From positions 22,914 through 86,913 of the forward strand of contig DATKYQ010000067.1 of NCBI GenBank assembly GCA_035528415.1: 64,000 nt of DNA, in the 5' to 3' direction. This document shows, piece after piece, positions 16,563-26,045 of the stretch (its first letter is position 1; each line of letters begins with the position of its first letter). This DNA comes from DATKYQ01 sp035528415 (GTDB taxonomy: Bacteria; Myxococcota; B64-G9). The notes under the pieces were generated by a model. It did no database searches. It was given only the letters and a program-made list of their open reading frames with translations, and was not told the DNA's origin. Both the position numbers and the translations under genes were made by a program.

Positions 16563-19500
16563 GGTTGGTCATCTGCGGGCGCAACCAGGTCGAAGCCCAC
16601 CAGTCGCAGGCCGGCCGCCTTCTGGCTCGATTCGAGAAGCTGCCGGGCATCGATGTCGGCCGCTTGGGTGTCGATGTCGATCAACTGCACTTCCCGGTCG
16701 GAGGCCGACGCCAGCCGCAGCCGGCCTTCCAGGAAGGCCAGAGGTCCGGGGCCCGACGGCAGGGGAACAGAGGCGACCAGGCGCCGATCTGCGACCGACC
16801 ACACCAGGAGGACGTCATTTTTCGTGGACGCTGACAGCCAGCGGCCGTCGCGCGAGATGGTCATCCATTCGATAGGGGTGCCTGCTGTCCTCAGGCGCCA
16901 GAGCGGTTTGCGAGAAGACGTGTCCCAGACGATCAGCGCCCCATCTTTGTCCGCGCTTGCCAGGAGCTTGCCCCCGGGGAAAAGCGCCAAAGCCTGCACC
17001 ATATTGCGGTGGCCCGTAAAACTGCCGATCTTGCGGCCGTCGCCGCTGTCCCAGATCGTAATTTCCGGCCGTCCGCCGGCGACGAATAGCCGTCGGCCAT
17101 CCGCCGAATAGGCCACGGTGGTGACGTAGGTTCCGATGGCCGCGATGGTTTGCACCAGCTTTCCGCTGGAGAGGTCCCAGACGCCTACGCTTTTATCCGA
17201 GTTGCCGCCGGCCAGGAAATGACCGTCGGGAGAAAAAGCAATGCTGCGCACCGCGCCTTCGTGGCCGCGCAGTTCCCTGACAATCTTTCCGCTGGCTACA
17301 TTCCAAACAGGCAGGATCTTTCCAGTTCCTCCGGCCGCAAGCAGCGCTCCATCCGTCGAGAAGGCCAGCGAGCTGATTGCATGGCCGAGAGTGGCAATGC
17401 GGCGGTCTGCCTTCTGATCCGCAGAAGCCCGCGTGTCCCATAGCTTGATTGCCCCGCCGGCGGTGCCTGATGCGATTTGTGTACCGTCGCGATTTGCCGC
17501 CAGGCAATATACGCTGTTGTCGTGTTTCAGAAAGCGGCGCTGGCCGGGTTGCTGCAACAGCCACACGCGAATGTTGCCGTCGTCGGCGCCCGAGATCATT
17601 CGCTTCCCGTCGGGGGTGAAAACCAGGTTTTCGATGGAATCCGTGTGCCCTTCGAGCGTAATGCGGCGCATGCCGGTGCGGGGATCGAAGAGACTCACCA
17701 CGGCATCCACGCCCCCGGCCGCAACGTATCGGTCATCATTTGCCCAGCTCGCGGCGTAGAAACCATCTGCCGGGTCGCGAATGACGCCATCCGCACGGCC
17801 GGTTTGCGTGTCCCAGAAGCGCAGGGTTCGATCCGTGCTGGCGCTGACCAGCCGGCTGCCGTCACGCGAGAGCGAAAGCGCATAGATGCGGCCGGTGTGT
17901 CCGGTCGCCTGCCACAACTTGCGGCCGCTGGGTATCTCCCACATGCGCAGGTTGCGGTCCTCGGAGGCGCTTGCCAGCCTGCCGTCGGCCGTGAAGACCA
18001 GCCCCCAGATGGTGCCCTCGTGCGCTTTGAATTTCTTGACCAGGCGGCCGGTTCCGGTTTCCCATAGATAAATGTTTCCCTGGCCGACGGGCGCCGCCAT
18101 CAAGCGCCCGTCGGGCGATACAACGGCAAACTTGATCGAGGGGGGCGGCAGCTCGATTTTCAAAATCGGCTCCGGACGTCCGATCATCCAGGTGCTCAGC
18201 GAGGGCTTGTAGCCAGTGCTGACAAGATGCCCACTGTCCGGGAGAAACGTCACGCAGTAAGTGTTGAATCCGTGCTCACGGACGAACCACTCTTGCCGCC
18301 AGTCGGCCGTACGCCAGACGTGGATGCCTTCCTGGAAGCCGACCGCCGCCAGGCGCTTGCCGTCTTCCGACAGGGAGAGCGAACTCACCTGCCCGCCGAC
18401 ATTGATGACCCGCTCCAGCGCCTGCACCGGCCGCCGGTTGCTCTGGTCGATGATCGAGCGCGCCTGGACCAACGCCCGCCATGCCTCAGGGTGGGAAGTT
18501 GCGTATTCCGGCGTCCAGGAAGGCCCGTGCGGATTGGCAGGGTTGTAAAGCAATGCGGCTGCGCCGTAGATCCGTGCAGACAGCAGCTTCTGCTTTTGGA
18601 ACATGACTTCGGCCCGGCTTTCGAATGCCTCGGACAGGCTCAAATGAGCGAGGAGTCGGGTCGCCTGCTCGCTCTGGAGCGCTTTCGACTCATTGCGATA
18701 GGCAACTGCCAGAAGCACCAGTGACACGAGAATCACGACCAGCGCGAGCCCGCTTGCGAAGAGCACAGCCCGGTGGCGGGCGGCGAAGCGCCGCAGCAGT
18801 TCCCATGAGCCGTAGTCGTAGGCCTGTACTCGCCCGCCGGTCATGTAGGCGGAGATATCTTCGGCCATCTCTTTCGCGCTTTGATAACGCTCATCCTTTT
18901 CGCGGTTCAGCGCCTTTTCGGCAATCGAGGCAAGTTCCCGCGGAGCCCCGGGGCAGTGCTCGATCACCGGCCGCACCGGTTCACTCATCGCCAGGCCGAC
19001 GATCTCGAAAGGAGTTTCTCCGACATGCGGCGGACGGCCCGCAAGCACCTGGTAAAGCACTGCTCCCAGGCCCCAGACGTCGGAGCGCTCGTCGATCTGA
19101 TCGATTGCGCCCTCGGCCTGTTCGGGGCTCATGTAAGAGGGAGTCCCGAGCGCGGAGCCAACTACGGTTGCGGCCGTGCTGCCTTGCTGCAGCGCCTCCA
19201 TTTGTTCGCGCAGTCGCGGGGCCTTGATGTCTTCTCCTTCGCGGGACTTGGCCAGACCCCAGTCCAGCACGACTGTTTCTCCAAGCTCTCCAACCACGAC
19301 ATTCTCGGGTTTGATGTCGCGGTGGATGACTCCGCGCCCATGGGCGTAGGCGATGGCGTTGCACAGATCCCACACCGAACCCAGCAGCTTGAGACGGTCG
19401 GCGAGACATTGACAGGCAGACAGCTTGGCCGCGAGGGTCTCACCCTTGACGAGCCGCATCGTGTAGTATGGGCGATTGTCGGGGGCGTGGCCCAACTCGT

Positions 19501-20116
19501 AGACGGGCACGATGTTGGGATGTTCGAGTTGCCCGGTTATACGCGCCTCGCGCAGGAAACGCGCCTCGACGGCCACGCTGCGCGACATATCCACTGGTTG
19601 GGTTATCGAGCCAGACGCGGGTTCGCGAAGTTCCTTCCAGGCCACCTCGCGTCCGATCTGTCGGTCGAATGCGAGGCGAACCCGTGCCTGCCCGCCGCGG
19701 CCAATCTCGTAGCGAACATCGTAGCGTTGCACCGGCTTGGCCTCAGGCTCGGGCCCTGCATCTTCGGCGATTTGCGGCTGTGATTCTTGCTCGACGTGGT
19801 TGACCCGGCCGCCCGACTCGAGAATCAACGAACCGCCGAAGGTCTGATCTAGTACTCGCTGGCCTCCCAGTGATTCGAGCGCCCGCGCGGCATCGCCCTC
19901 GTTGACGCGAATAGCCTCGGCGACCATCGACTCCACCATCCGGCCTTTGCGTTCGTCGATCACGCCGCTTTCAGAAAGTCTCTTGGCAATTGACTTTCCG
20001 CGGTCGGTCATCCAGGCAGCCGCGGCGGCCATTACCTGCTCTGGCCTGACAAAGCCGAGTTGGGTGCACAGTACCGCGAAGAGAAGCTGTGGCTCGGAAT
20101 TGTGCGGTGAGGCCAT
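16559..20116 (-). CDS. membrane Ser/Thr protein kinase with about 14 WD40 repeats
   Basis: ATG at 20116 has AAGG nine bases upstream; a GTG at 20143 is an alternative. Of 1185 residues, about 1-90 are helical and of unknown function. The kinase domain starts near 132 with a Gly-rich loop (IGRGGQARV), K161 (VAWKEL), catalytic D267 (HRDIKPEN), DWG 285-287 in place of DFG, and TPSYMSPEQAEG. A transmembrane helix lies near 455 (VLFASGLALVVILVSLVLLAV). The rest contains about 14 WD40 units (for example SIAFSPDGHFLAGG...VGVWD), enough for two seven-bladed propellers on the far side of the membrane. It is divergent from the cyclase gene and shares a 156-bp control region with it. Confidence 0.9.
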   Translation of the reverse strand: MASPHNSEPQLLFAVLCTQLGFVRPEQVMAAAAAWMTDRGKSIAKRLSESGVIDERKGRMVESMVAEAIRVNEGDAARALESLGGQRVLDQTFGGSLILESGGRVNHVEQESQPQIAEDAGPEPEAKPVQRYDVRYEIGRGGQARVRLAFDRQIGREVAWKELREPASGSITQPVDMSRSVAVEARFLREARITGQLEHPNIVPVYELGHAPDNRPYYTMRLVKGETLAAKLSACQCLADRLKLLGSVWDLCNAIAYAHGRGVIHRDIKPENVVVGELGETVVLDWGLAKSREGEDIKAPRLREQMEALQQGSTAATVVGSALGTPSYMSPEQAEGAIDQIDERSDVWGLGAVLYQVLAGRPPHVGETPFEIVGLAMSEPVRPVIEHCPGAPRELASIAEKALNREKDERYQSAKEMAEDISAYMTGGRVQAYDYGSWELLRRFAARHRAVLFASGLALVVILVSLVLLAVAYRNESKALQSEQATRLLAHLSLSEAFESRAEVMFQKQKLLSARIYGAAALLYNPANPHGPSWTPEYATSHPEAWRALVQARSIIDQSNRRPVQALERVINVGGQVSSLSLSEDGKRLAAVGFQEGIHVWRTADWRQEWFVREHGFNTYCVTFLPDSGHLVSTGYKPSLSTWMIGRPEPILKIELPPPSIKFAVVSPDGRLMAAPVGQGNIYLWETGTGRLVKKFKAHEGTIWGLVFTADGRLASASEDRNLRMWEIPSGRKLWQATGHTGRIYALSLSRDGSRLVSASTDRTLRFWDTQTGRADGVIRDPADGFYAASWANDDRYVAAGGVDAVVSLFDPRTGMRRITLEGHTDSIENLVFTPDGKRMISGADDGNIRVWLLQQPGQRRFLKHDNSVYCLAANRDGTQIASGTAGGAIKLWDTRASADQKADRRIATLGHAISSLAFSTDGALLAAGGTGKILPVWNVASGKIVRELRGHEGAVRSIAFSPDGHFLAGGNSDKSVGVWDLSSGKLVQTIAAIGTYVTTVAYSADGRRLFVAGGRPEITIWDSGDGRKIGSFTGHRNMVQALALFPGGKLLASADKDGALIVWDTSSRKPLWRLRTAGTPIEWMTISRDGRWLSASTKNDVLLVWSVADRRLVASVPLPSGPGPLAFLEGRLRLASASDREVQLIDIDTQAADIDARQLLESSQKAAGLRLVGFDLVAPADDQP

Positions 20117-20172
20117 GTTTATTTGCCTTGCTTGGTTGCGCACTTCAGCAGCTGCGACATGCTCATGCTCCG

Positions 20173-20206
20173 GACCAGTCGGCAGGTCTCAGCATGCCGT
20201 CTGGTC
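20173..20206. promoter_or_regulatory. inverted repeat between divergent kinase and cyclase genes
   Basis: Arms GACCAGTCGGCA (20173-20184) and TGCCGTCTGGTC (20195-20206) are complementary at 11 of 12 positions, with a 10-base centre. The repeat sits in the 156-bp region between the two start codons. It could be an operator controlling one or both genes; no regulator is known. Confidence 0.4.
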
Positions 20207-20272
20207 GACCGAAGATCAAGTCCTGCACATTCTGGCTTGGAATCCGGACAGGATGCTGCTACAAGTCAAGAC

Positions 20273-21466
20273 ATGATTTCCAGTGCAGACGAGCTGGGTG
20301 AGCGACTGCGCGACCTCGAGCAGGAAAACGCACGTCTGCGTGACGAGCTCAAGAGGCTGCACGCGGGAGTGCGCTGCACCGGAATGACGCTCGGGCCCGG
20401 TCTGGTGCCTTCATTGCCTACCCGTACCAGCGGCACCGTCATGGGCCTCGACGAACTCATCATGCAGGTCAACGCAGATCTGACTATCGGTTATATCAAC
20501 TCACCCATGGCGCGCTTGCTTGACATTGCCGATCGTCGCCGTGTCATGGGCGAGCCGCTGGCCGACTGGGATCAAGGCAGCCTGGGAAAGGGGATCCTGC
20601 GCTCGGTGATCGATTCGGCCCTGGTGACGGGAAGCACGGTGGTCGTCGAGCGCGTCTGTCCGGGCATCGATCTCGATAAACTGCCGGCTACCGGCTCGCG
20701 ACCGGTTTGTGATCCTGTGCTTCGTTTCGTGGCCAATGAGGTCAAGGGCCGGGTTGAGTTGGTAGTCCAGGATATTACCATGCTGCGCTGGCTGGAGAGC
20801 ACCTTCGCCCGCTATGTCGCTCCCGAGGTGATCGAGCAGATGTTGATGCGCCCCGAGGAGAACTTCATGCAGATGGAGCGACGCGTCGTGACGGTGTTGT
20901 TCGCCGATCTGCGGGGCTTTACGCGCATCACCCAGCAGCTCGCCCCGCGAGTATTGCAAGAGATGATTAACGAGTTTCTGACAAACATGGTTGCCAGCAT
21001 CGGAAAATTCGGCGGCATGGTAGACAAGTTCGTCGGCGATGAAGTGATGGCAATTTTTGGAGCGCCGGTCACGATGGAAGACCACGCCCTGCGTGGCTTG
21101 CTGGCGGCGCTGGATATGATCGCGGTCCATGCGCGGACGATGGGTGCCTGGCAAAAAGCCGACCGTCCGGCGGCCGGAGTAGGTATCGGCGTTACCAGCG
21201 GCGAGGTCTTCATCGGGAACCTGGGGACGGACACCCGCATGGACTACACCGCCATCGGTCACAGCGTCAACCTGGCCGCCAGGCTGTGTTCAGCGGCCGG
21301 GGCTGGCGAGATTTTAACCGTCGGCGAATGCTACCAGGCCGCGGCTAAGGCGATGAAGACAACTTCGATGGAAAACCTGCCACGCTTCAAGTTCTCGCCG
21401 CGCGGCAAACAGACTTTCAAAAACATGGACGAAGAGGTTGCGGTCCTCTCGCTAAGCGTCGTGTAA
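20273..21466 (+). CDS. soluble class III adenylate cyclase
   Basis: The ATG at 20273 begins a coiled coil (DELGERLRDLEQENARLRDELKRL); earlier in-frame starts would run into the divergent kinase gene. A PAS-like segment covers about 60-180. The catalytic domain carries metal-binding D212 (LFADLRGFT) and D256 (VGDEVMA). K252 and D324 form the pair that selects adenine, and N333 and R337 (SVNLAARL) stabilise the transition state. All catalytic residues are present, so it should form a homodimeric ATP cyclase making cAMP. No membrane segment is seen. Confidence 0.88.
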   Translation: MISSADELGERLRDLEQENARLRDELKRLHAGVRCTGMTLGPGLVPSLPTRTSGTVMGLDELIMQVNADLTIGYINSPMARLLDIADRRRVMGEPLADWDQGSLGKGILRSVIDSALVTGSTVVVERVCPGIDLDKLPATGSRPVCDPVLRFVANEVKGRVELVVQDITMLRWLESTFARYVAPEVIEQMLMRPEENFMQMERRVVTVLFADLRGFTRITQQLAPRVLQEMINEFLTNMVASIGKFGGMVDKFVGDEVMAIFGAPVTMEDHALRGLLAALDMIAVHARTMGAWQKADRPAAGVGIGVTSGEVFIGNLGTDTRMDYTAIGHSVNLAARLCSAAGAGEILTVGECYQAAAKAMKTTSMENLPRFKFSPRGKQTFKNMDEEVAVLSLSVV

Positions 21467-21570
21467 ACAGGAATCAGGGCCATATTGTGAGTGCATGCTT
21501 TTTGCCCAGTCTGTGACTACGTGTTACGTTCAAAATGCGGAGCTTGGTTTGAGAAAGGGGCTCCGATGAC

Positions 21571-23319
21571 ATGATCATGAGACGGCACATCATCTTTCTG
21601 GTCCTGGCCGCGGCGGTTTTGCCGGTTGTGGTTGGGGTGCTGGCGGTATTCATGGCCGCTCCGCCCGCGGGTGACGGCAGGCAGGACGAACTGCTCGCGC
21701 GGGTCACGGCCGGGCTGGTGATGCGTGATCTGCACGACACGGCGCGGGTCTTCGGGCTGGGAACCGAACTGTTCGACCTGGCTTCGCTGTCGAACGAGGA
21801 GACCACCGGCGTGCTGCGCATGCTTTACAAACAGGACGACGATGTAGACATCGTGGTGCTGGTTGACGCCGAGGAAAAGGCCGTGACCGATCCGGTCTAC
21901 CTGCGTGCCGATCAGGTGATCGCCGGCAGCGAGACCGCCAATCGCCTGCCGGTCGGCAAAGAAGAGATGGAGCGATTCCTGCAGCATCTCCCGGTTGCTG
22001 CCGCAAGAGAGAGGCGGCGCGCTTTCAGTGATCCGTATGTCGACCGGCGCAGGAATGTTATCCTGGTTGCCGGGGCTGTGGAGGTGCGGGTCGCTGGAAA
22101 ACGAAAGAGCTGGGTACTGGGGTTCGAACGCTCATTGCGCGGGATCCGGCGCACGTTGAGCGCGACGGTCGGCGGGTCTGAGCGCACCATGTTCATCGTC
22201 GATGGAGGAGGACGCTTGATCTCGCACCCGCAGGGCGAGCGTTTTCTCTCGCGAGAGTCGATGGCCACGCATCCGCTGGTTGCCAGGTTCCTGGCCGGAC
22301 AACGGGTCGGCGTGGGGCGCTGGGCAGACGAACGGGGCGAGATCTTTAGCGGCTCTTTCAGGCGCCTGGATTTCCTGGACTGGGCAGTGGTCGTACAGCG
22401 CCGACTATTGCCCCTGCGGGCCCTGGGTTGGCGCTTGCCCGGCTGGGCCTGGATTGCCTGGTCGCTGCTGGCTGTGTTGATTGTACTGGCGGTATTTCGG
22501 CTTGCGCGCAGCTCGCAGGAGATGATCGAAGAAATGAGGAAATTCAAGGACGCTGCCGAACTCCGCGAGCACGACCTGAAGCGACTCCAGGCCTCGTTGC
22601 TCGAGTCAGGTAAGTTGAGCGCCATAGGAGACCTGGGAGCCGGCGTGGCTCACGAGCTGAACAATCCAATCGGCGGGATTCTGGGTCTGACCCAGCTGCT
22701 CTTGCGCAAGAAGGCAGAAGAAGATCCCGACCGGCGCTTTCTGCTGCGTATAGAGGAGGAAGCCAAGCGCAGCAAGGTGATCACGGGCAACCTTTTGCGT
22801 TTTTCCGAGCAGCAGTCCGTTGACTACCGTGAGCCGCTGCATCTGTCAAAGGTAATGGACTCAGCTCTCGACATGCTTTCCAGCAAGCTTTCTAGCCAGA
22901 GTGTGAAAATAATCAAGAACTACGACGAGGCCGTTCCGCGCGTGACAGGCAATGAGGGTCAGCTGAGCAGGATTTTTCTTAACGTGCTGCTCAACGCCGA
23001 GACGGCCATGCCCGAGGGTGGACGACTGACGCTGTCTGTCGAGCGTCAACAAGGGGGAGTGGCGGTCAGGGTGTCGGATTCGGGACGTGGTATTGCGGCC
23101 GAAAACCTCGAACGGGTTTTCGAGCCGTTCTTCACGACCAAGGACAACTGGAAAGGGGCCGGATTGGGGCTTTCCGAGGTTTACCAGATCATCAAGGACC
23201 ACGGTGGCGAGGTGCACATTGAAAGCAGCGCGGACGAGGGAACCTCGGTGATCATGATCTTTCCCGCGGAAAGCGGGCAGGTGCCCAGAGGGGCCATGAA
23301 GCCCATGGAACTTGCCTAG
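21571..23319 (+). CDS. membrane sensor histidine kinase
   Basis: 582 residues. An N-terminal transmembrane helix (HIIFLVLAAAVLPVVVGVLAVFMA) is followed by a periplasmic sensor region of about 260 residues, Cache-like in layout. A second helix (WAWIAWSLLAVLIVLAVF) lies near 295 and a short coiled coil follows without an obvious HAMP. The H box is VAHELNNPIGGILG with H361. The N box FLNVLLNAETAM and the G boxes SDSGRGIA and GAGLGLSEVYQII complete an NtrB-type kinase core. No response regulator is adjacent. Confidence 0.88.
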   Translation: MIMRRHIIFLVLAAAVLPVVVGVLAVFMAAPPAGDGRQDELLARVTAGLVMRDLHDTARVFGLGTELFDLASLSNEETTGVLRMLYKQDDDVDIVVLVDAEEKAVTDPVYLRADQVIAGSETANRLPVGKEEMERFLQHLPVAAARERRRAFSDPYVDRRRNVILVAGAVEVRVAGKRKSWVLGFERSLRGIRRTLSATVGGSERTMFIVDGGGRLISHPQGERFLSRESMATHPLVARFLAGQRVGVGRWADERGEIFSGSFRRLDFLDWAVVVQRRLLPLRALGWRLPGWAWIAWSLLAVLIVLAVFRLARSSQEMIEEMRKFKDAAELREHDLKRLQASLLESGKLSAIGDLGAGVAHELNNPIGGILGLTQLLLRKKAEEDPDRRFLLRIEEEAKRSKVITGNLLRFSEQQSVDYREPLHLSKVMDSALDMLSSKLSSQSVKIIKNYDEAVPRVTGNEGQLSRIFLNVLLNAETAMPEGGRLTLSVERQQGGVAVRVSDSGRGIAAENLERVFEPFFTTKDNWKGAGLGLSEVYQIIKDHGGEVHIESSADEGTSVIMIFPAESGQVPRGAMKPMELA

Positions 23320-23368
23320 TTGATTGGCGGGATGTAAACTTTCCGCAACGTGTCAAGAGGGAGCTTTT

Positions 23369-24259
23369 TTGAGCAGGAAGGCGCCGATAGTTGTCTTGTG
23401 TCTCAGCGGTGTTTTGTTGCTGGGACTGCTGGCCTTCAACTACCTGGTGAAGCCGCCAACCGCGGAAGCCGCTTCTGCGTCGAGCGCGCGTATCGGAGCC
23501 GTGGTTGGCCAGGTCGAGGTGCGCAAGCAGGGAGCCAAGCGCTGGTTGCCGGCTGAAGTGGGACAACTCATGGTCGCCGGCGACGAGATCCGCACGGGCT
23601 TGTTTTCCGAGGCAACCTTGCGCGTGCGCGGAGAATCGTCGGTGGTTGTGTCCTCCAATACCAGTTTCGTGATCGGCAAGGAGATGCTCGACAAGTCGTT
23701 CTTCAAGCTGGGCGCCGGCCAGATCAGCGCGGCCATTCCTACAACGGCCTCCCGAGAGTACCAGTTTGGCTCTCACGGCAGTGATGCGGTGGCGGCGGCC
23801 AAGAGCGGCGAGTTCAGCTTGTCCAGCGATGGCAGGGGAACAGTTGTTCTGGATACGCAGGCGGGCAAGGTCAGGCTCAGGGCCAAGGGCAAGGAAGTCG
23901 TAGTGCGCAAGGGTCGGCGTTCGGTGGTTTTTCCCGACAAGTCGCCTTCTAAGCCCCTGACCATTCCTTCCTCCGTGGCCTTGCAGGTCAAGTGGCCGCC
24001 CGGCAAGCTGGACAGGACCAAGACGAGTGTGTCCGGCAAGACAGGGGCCGGATCGCTGGTGATGATCAATGGAATTCTGGCGCGCGCCGACGCGCTGGGG
24101 AAGTTCTCGCTCGATGTGCCCCTTCGCGAGGGAAGCAACCGCCTGGTGGTCAACGTGACCGATAACGCCGGCAACACCACGACCCGTGAATCCGGCGAGA
24201 TCAAGGTGGATACCCATCCGCCAGACCTGAAGGTCAATGCCAAGGACTTGTGGAAATGA
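23369..24259 (+). CDS. FecR-domain protein with C-terminal Ig-like domain
   Basis: TTG at 23369 is chosen because AGAGGGAG lies about six bases upstream and a signal anchor (APIVVLCLSGVLLLGLLAF) follows. The FecR domain is at about 40-115 (IGAVVGQVEVRKQG...LMVAGDEIRTGLFSEATLRV). A C-terminal bacterial Ig-like fold covers roughly 215-285 (VSGKTGAGSLVMINGI...LREGSNRLVVNVTDNAGN). The protein is probably periplasmic and membrane-anchored. Its stop overlaps the next kinase start as ATGA, indicating coupled translation and a shared function. Confidence 0.8.
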   Translation: MSRKAPIVVLCLSGVLLLGLLAFNYLVKPPTAEAASASSARIGAVVGQVEVRKQGAKRWLPAEVGQLMVAGDEIRTGLFSEATLRVRGESSVVVSSNTSFVIGKEMLDKSFFKLGAGQISAAIPTTASREYQFGSHGSDAVAAAKSGEFSLSSDGRGTVVLDTQAGKVRLRAKGKEVVVRKGRRSVVFPDKSPSKPLTIPSSVALQVKWPPGKLDRTKTSVSGKTGAGSLVMINGILARADALGKFSLDVPLREGSNRLVVNVTDNAGNTTTRESGEIKVDTHPPDLKVNAKDLWK

Positions 24260-25047
24260 GCGCAGAAGACGAGATCAAGCGGCTTGAGGACGAGCTTGAA
24301 AAAGCGCGCCAGCAACTATTTCAACTTGCCAAACTGGCCGAGATGGGAAAGATGGCCGCAGTGGTGGCCCATGAGTTGAGTCAACCGCTCCTGGGCATCA
24401 AGGCTTTTGCCCAGATCCTGAGGCGCCGACATTCAAGTGATGTATTCGCCGAGCCGAAGCTGCGCTTGATCGAGGAACAGGCGGCTTTCATGGAGGAAAT
24501 GCTGAACTCGCTGCGCCAGTATTCCCGGTCTGCATCCGTGGACCCGGAAGGCGTGGATCCGCTGGTGCCCATCCGCAGGGCGATCGAGTTGTTGCGCGAA
24601 AGGGCCAGGAAGCAGCAAATCAAGATCGATTTCAAAGCCGCAGAGCCATTGGCCAGGGTGCATGGCAGCCTGGGTCACATCCAGCAGGTGCTGGTCAACC
24701 TGATCGGCAATGCTCTCGATGAGATTGGAAACCATGGCCAGGGCGCAGTACGCATCAGAATCAGCAGTGAGCAAGACTGGGTTCGAGTGCTGGTTGCTGA
24801 CACCGGCGGCGGAATTCCGGATTCCGTGCGCGACCGCCTTTTCGAGCCGTTCTACACTACCAAGGGAGAAGAACAGGGGACCGGCTTGGGGCTTTCCATC
24901 TGCCGTGATGTGCTGCGCTCACAGGGAGGCGGGATCCGCTTGATGGATCCGCAAGAGGTGGATCGAGACTTCGGTCCGGGTCATGGAGCGGGCTTTGAGG
25001 TACGCCTGAAAAAGTTGGAAGGCGGCGATCGCAAGCCCGGTAATTGA
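24256..25047 (+). CDS. soluble histidine kinase without sensor domain
   Basis: ATG at 24256 lies in an ATGA overlap with the FecR gene; a GTG at 24250 is an alternative. The 263 residues begin with a coiled coil, then the H box with phospho-accepting H39 (VVAHELSQPLLGIKAFAQ). The N box (VLVNLIGNALDEI) and G boxes (ADTGGGIPD, GTGLGLSICRDVL) complete the ATP-binding domain. With no sensor of its own, it probably takes its signal from the upstream FecR protein or a partner. It overlaps the following gene by one base (TGATG). Confidence 0.88.
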   Translation: MSAEDEIKRLEDELEKARQQLFQLAKLAEMGKMAAVVAHELSQPLLGIKAFAQILRRRHSSDVFAEPKLRLIEEQAAFMEEMLNSLRQYSRSASVDPEGVDPLVPIRRAIELLRERARKQQIKIDFKAAEPLARVHGSLGHIQQVLVNLIGNALDEIGNHGQGAVRIRISSEQDWVRVLVADTGGGIPDSVRDRLFEPFYTTKGEEQGTGLGLSICRDVLRSQGGGIRLMDPQEVDRDFGPGHGAGFEVRLKKLEGGDRKPGN

Positions 25048-26045
25048 TGAAGACTTCGTTTCTCCCCAGGCTGGTCAACGGGCAGACGGGGGATCCGGCG
25101 CTGTTTGTCGACCTGTTGCGTGAAAAAAGAGCCCTGTTGTTCGATTGCGGCACTTTGACATCCTTGTCCGCGTCCGAAGTCATGCGTGTTAGCGACGTCT
25201 TCATCAGTCATACTCATATCGATCACTTCATCGGCTTCGATCATCTGCTACGCTTGCAACTCGGGCGGGGGAAGAAGGTGCGCTTGTACGGGCCGCGGGG
25301 AATCACGGCCTGCGTGCGTGGCAAGTTGGCCGGCTATACCTGGAACCTGGTGAGGCGCCAGAGGCTGGTCTTCGAGGTCAGGGAGTTCGACGGCCACAGG
25401 AGCGCGCTGACACAGTTCCCGTGCCGCGAGCGCTTTCGGCAAGGGGAAACACGCCTGCTGCCGCCCTCCGAAGTCATCTGGCAGGATGAGTTGGTAACTG
25501 TTCGATCCGCGGTTCTCGATCACCGCACCGCATCGCTGGCCTTTTCCGTCGCGGAGAGAAATTTCATCAACGTCAATCCGGTCAAGCTTGTCTCCTGCGG
25601 CCTGCGCCCGGGACCATGGCTGAACGAGCTGAAACGCTGGGCACGCCGCGGGCGCGACCCTGAGTTGGAAATTGCGCTCGAAGGCAAGCCTCGGCGTGCC
25701 GCGGAGCTTGCCGAGTTGCTGATCGAGACGCGCGGTCGGAAGCTTGCCTACGTCGCCGACGCATTGGGCTGCGACGAGAACTCAGAAAAGATTAGGCACC
25801 TGGCCCGGGACGCAGACGTCCTGTTTTGCGAGGGGGCTTTCCTGCACGCGGACCTAGCGCGGGCAGAGGAGACATACCACCTGACGGCCAGGCAGGCCGG
25901 AGAGCTTGCCCGGCAAGCCGGGGCCCGCAGATTGGTGCTGTTTCATTTCTCGCCTAAATACGATGGAAGGTTCGCCGAGTTGGAGGATGAGGCCGGGACG
26001 GTTTTCGGAAGCACTGTGGAGAATTCGGCTACTCGGCCTGGTTGA
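25047..26045 (+). CDS. metallo-beta-lactamase-fold hydrolase, RNase Z-like
   Basis: 332 residues. The metal-binding motif H55-T-H57-I-D59-H60 is intact. Later histidines/aspartates appear in VLDHRTASLAFSV, LAYVADALG and LVLFHFSPKYDG, the layout of RNase Z and its paralogues. The segment AEETYHLTARQAGELARQAGAR is also typical. The substrate could be RNA, a cyclic nucleotide or another phosphodiester. Its translational coupling to a kinase gene argues for a signalling role, but that is inference. The 3' end overlaps the convergent AgmX-like gene by 17 bases. Confidence 0.8.
   Translation: MKTSFLPRLVNGQTGDPALFVDLLREKRALLFDCGTLTSLSASEVMRVSDVFISHTHIDHFIGFDHLLRLQLGRGKKVRLYGPRGITACVRGKLAGYTWNLVRRQRLVFEVREFDGHRSALTQFPCRERFRQGETRLLPPSEVIWQDELVTVRSAVLDHRTASLAFSVAERNFINVNPVKLVSCGLRPGPWLNELKRWARRGRDPELEIALEGKPRRAAELAELLIETRGRKLAYVADALGCDENSEKIRHLARDADVLFCEGAFLHADLARAEETYHLTARQAGELARQAGARRLVLFHFSPKYDGRFAELEDEAGTVFGSTVENSATRPG

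Noticed and set aside
20123..20272. N-terminal extension of the adenylate cyclase
   Set aside because: It would cover the intergenic dyad and nearly meet the divergent kinase start; the coiled coil begins at 20273.
21534..21565. GGAGC/GCTCC pairing near the histidine kinase start
   Set aside because: Only five base pairs with a long loop; too weak to propose regulation.
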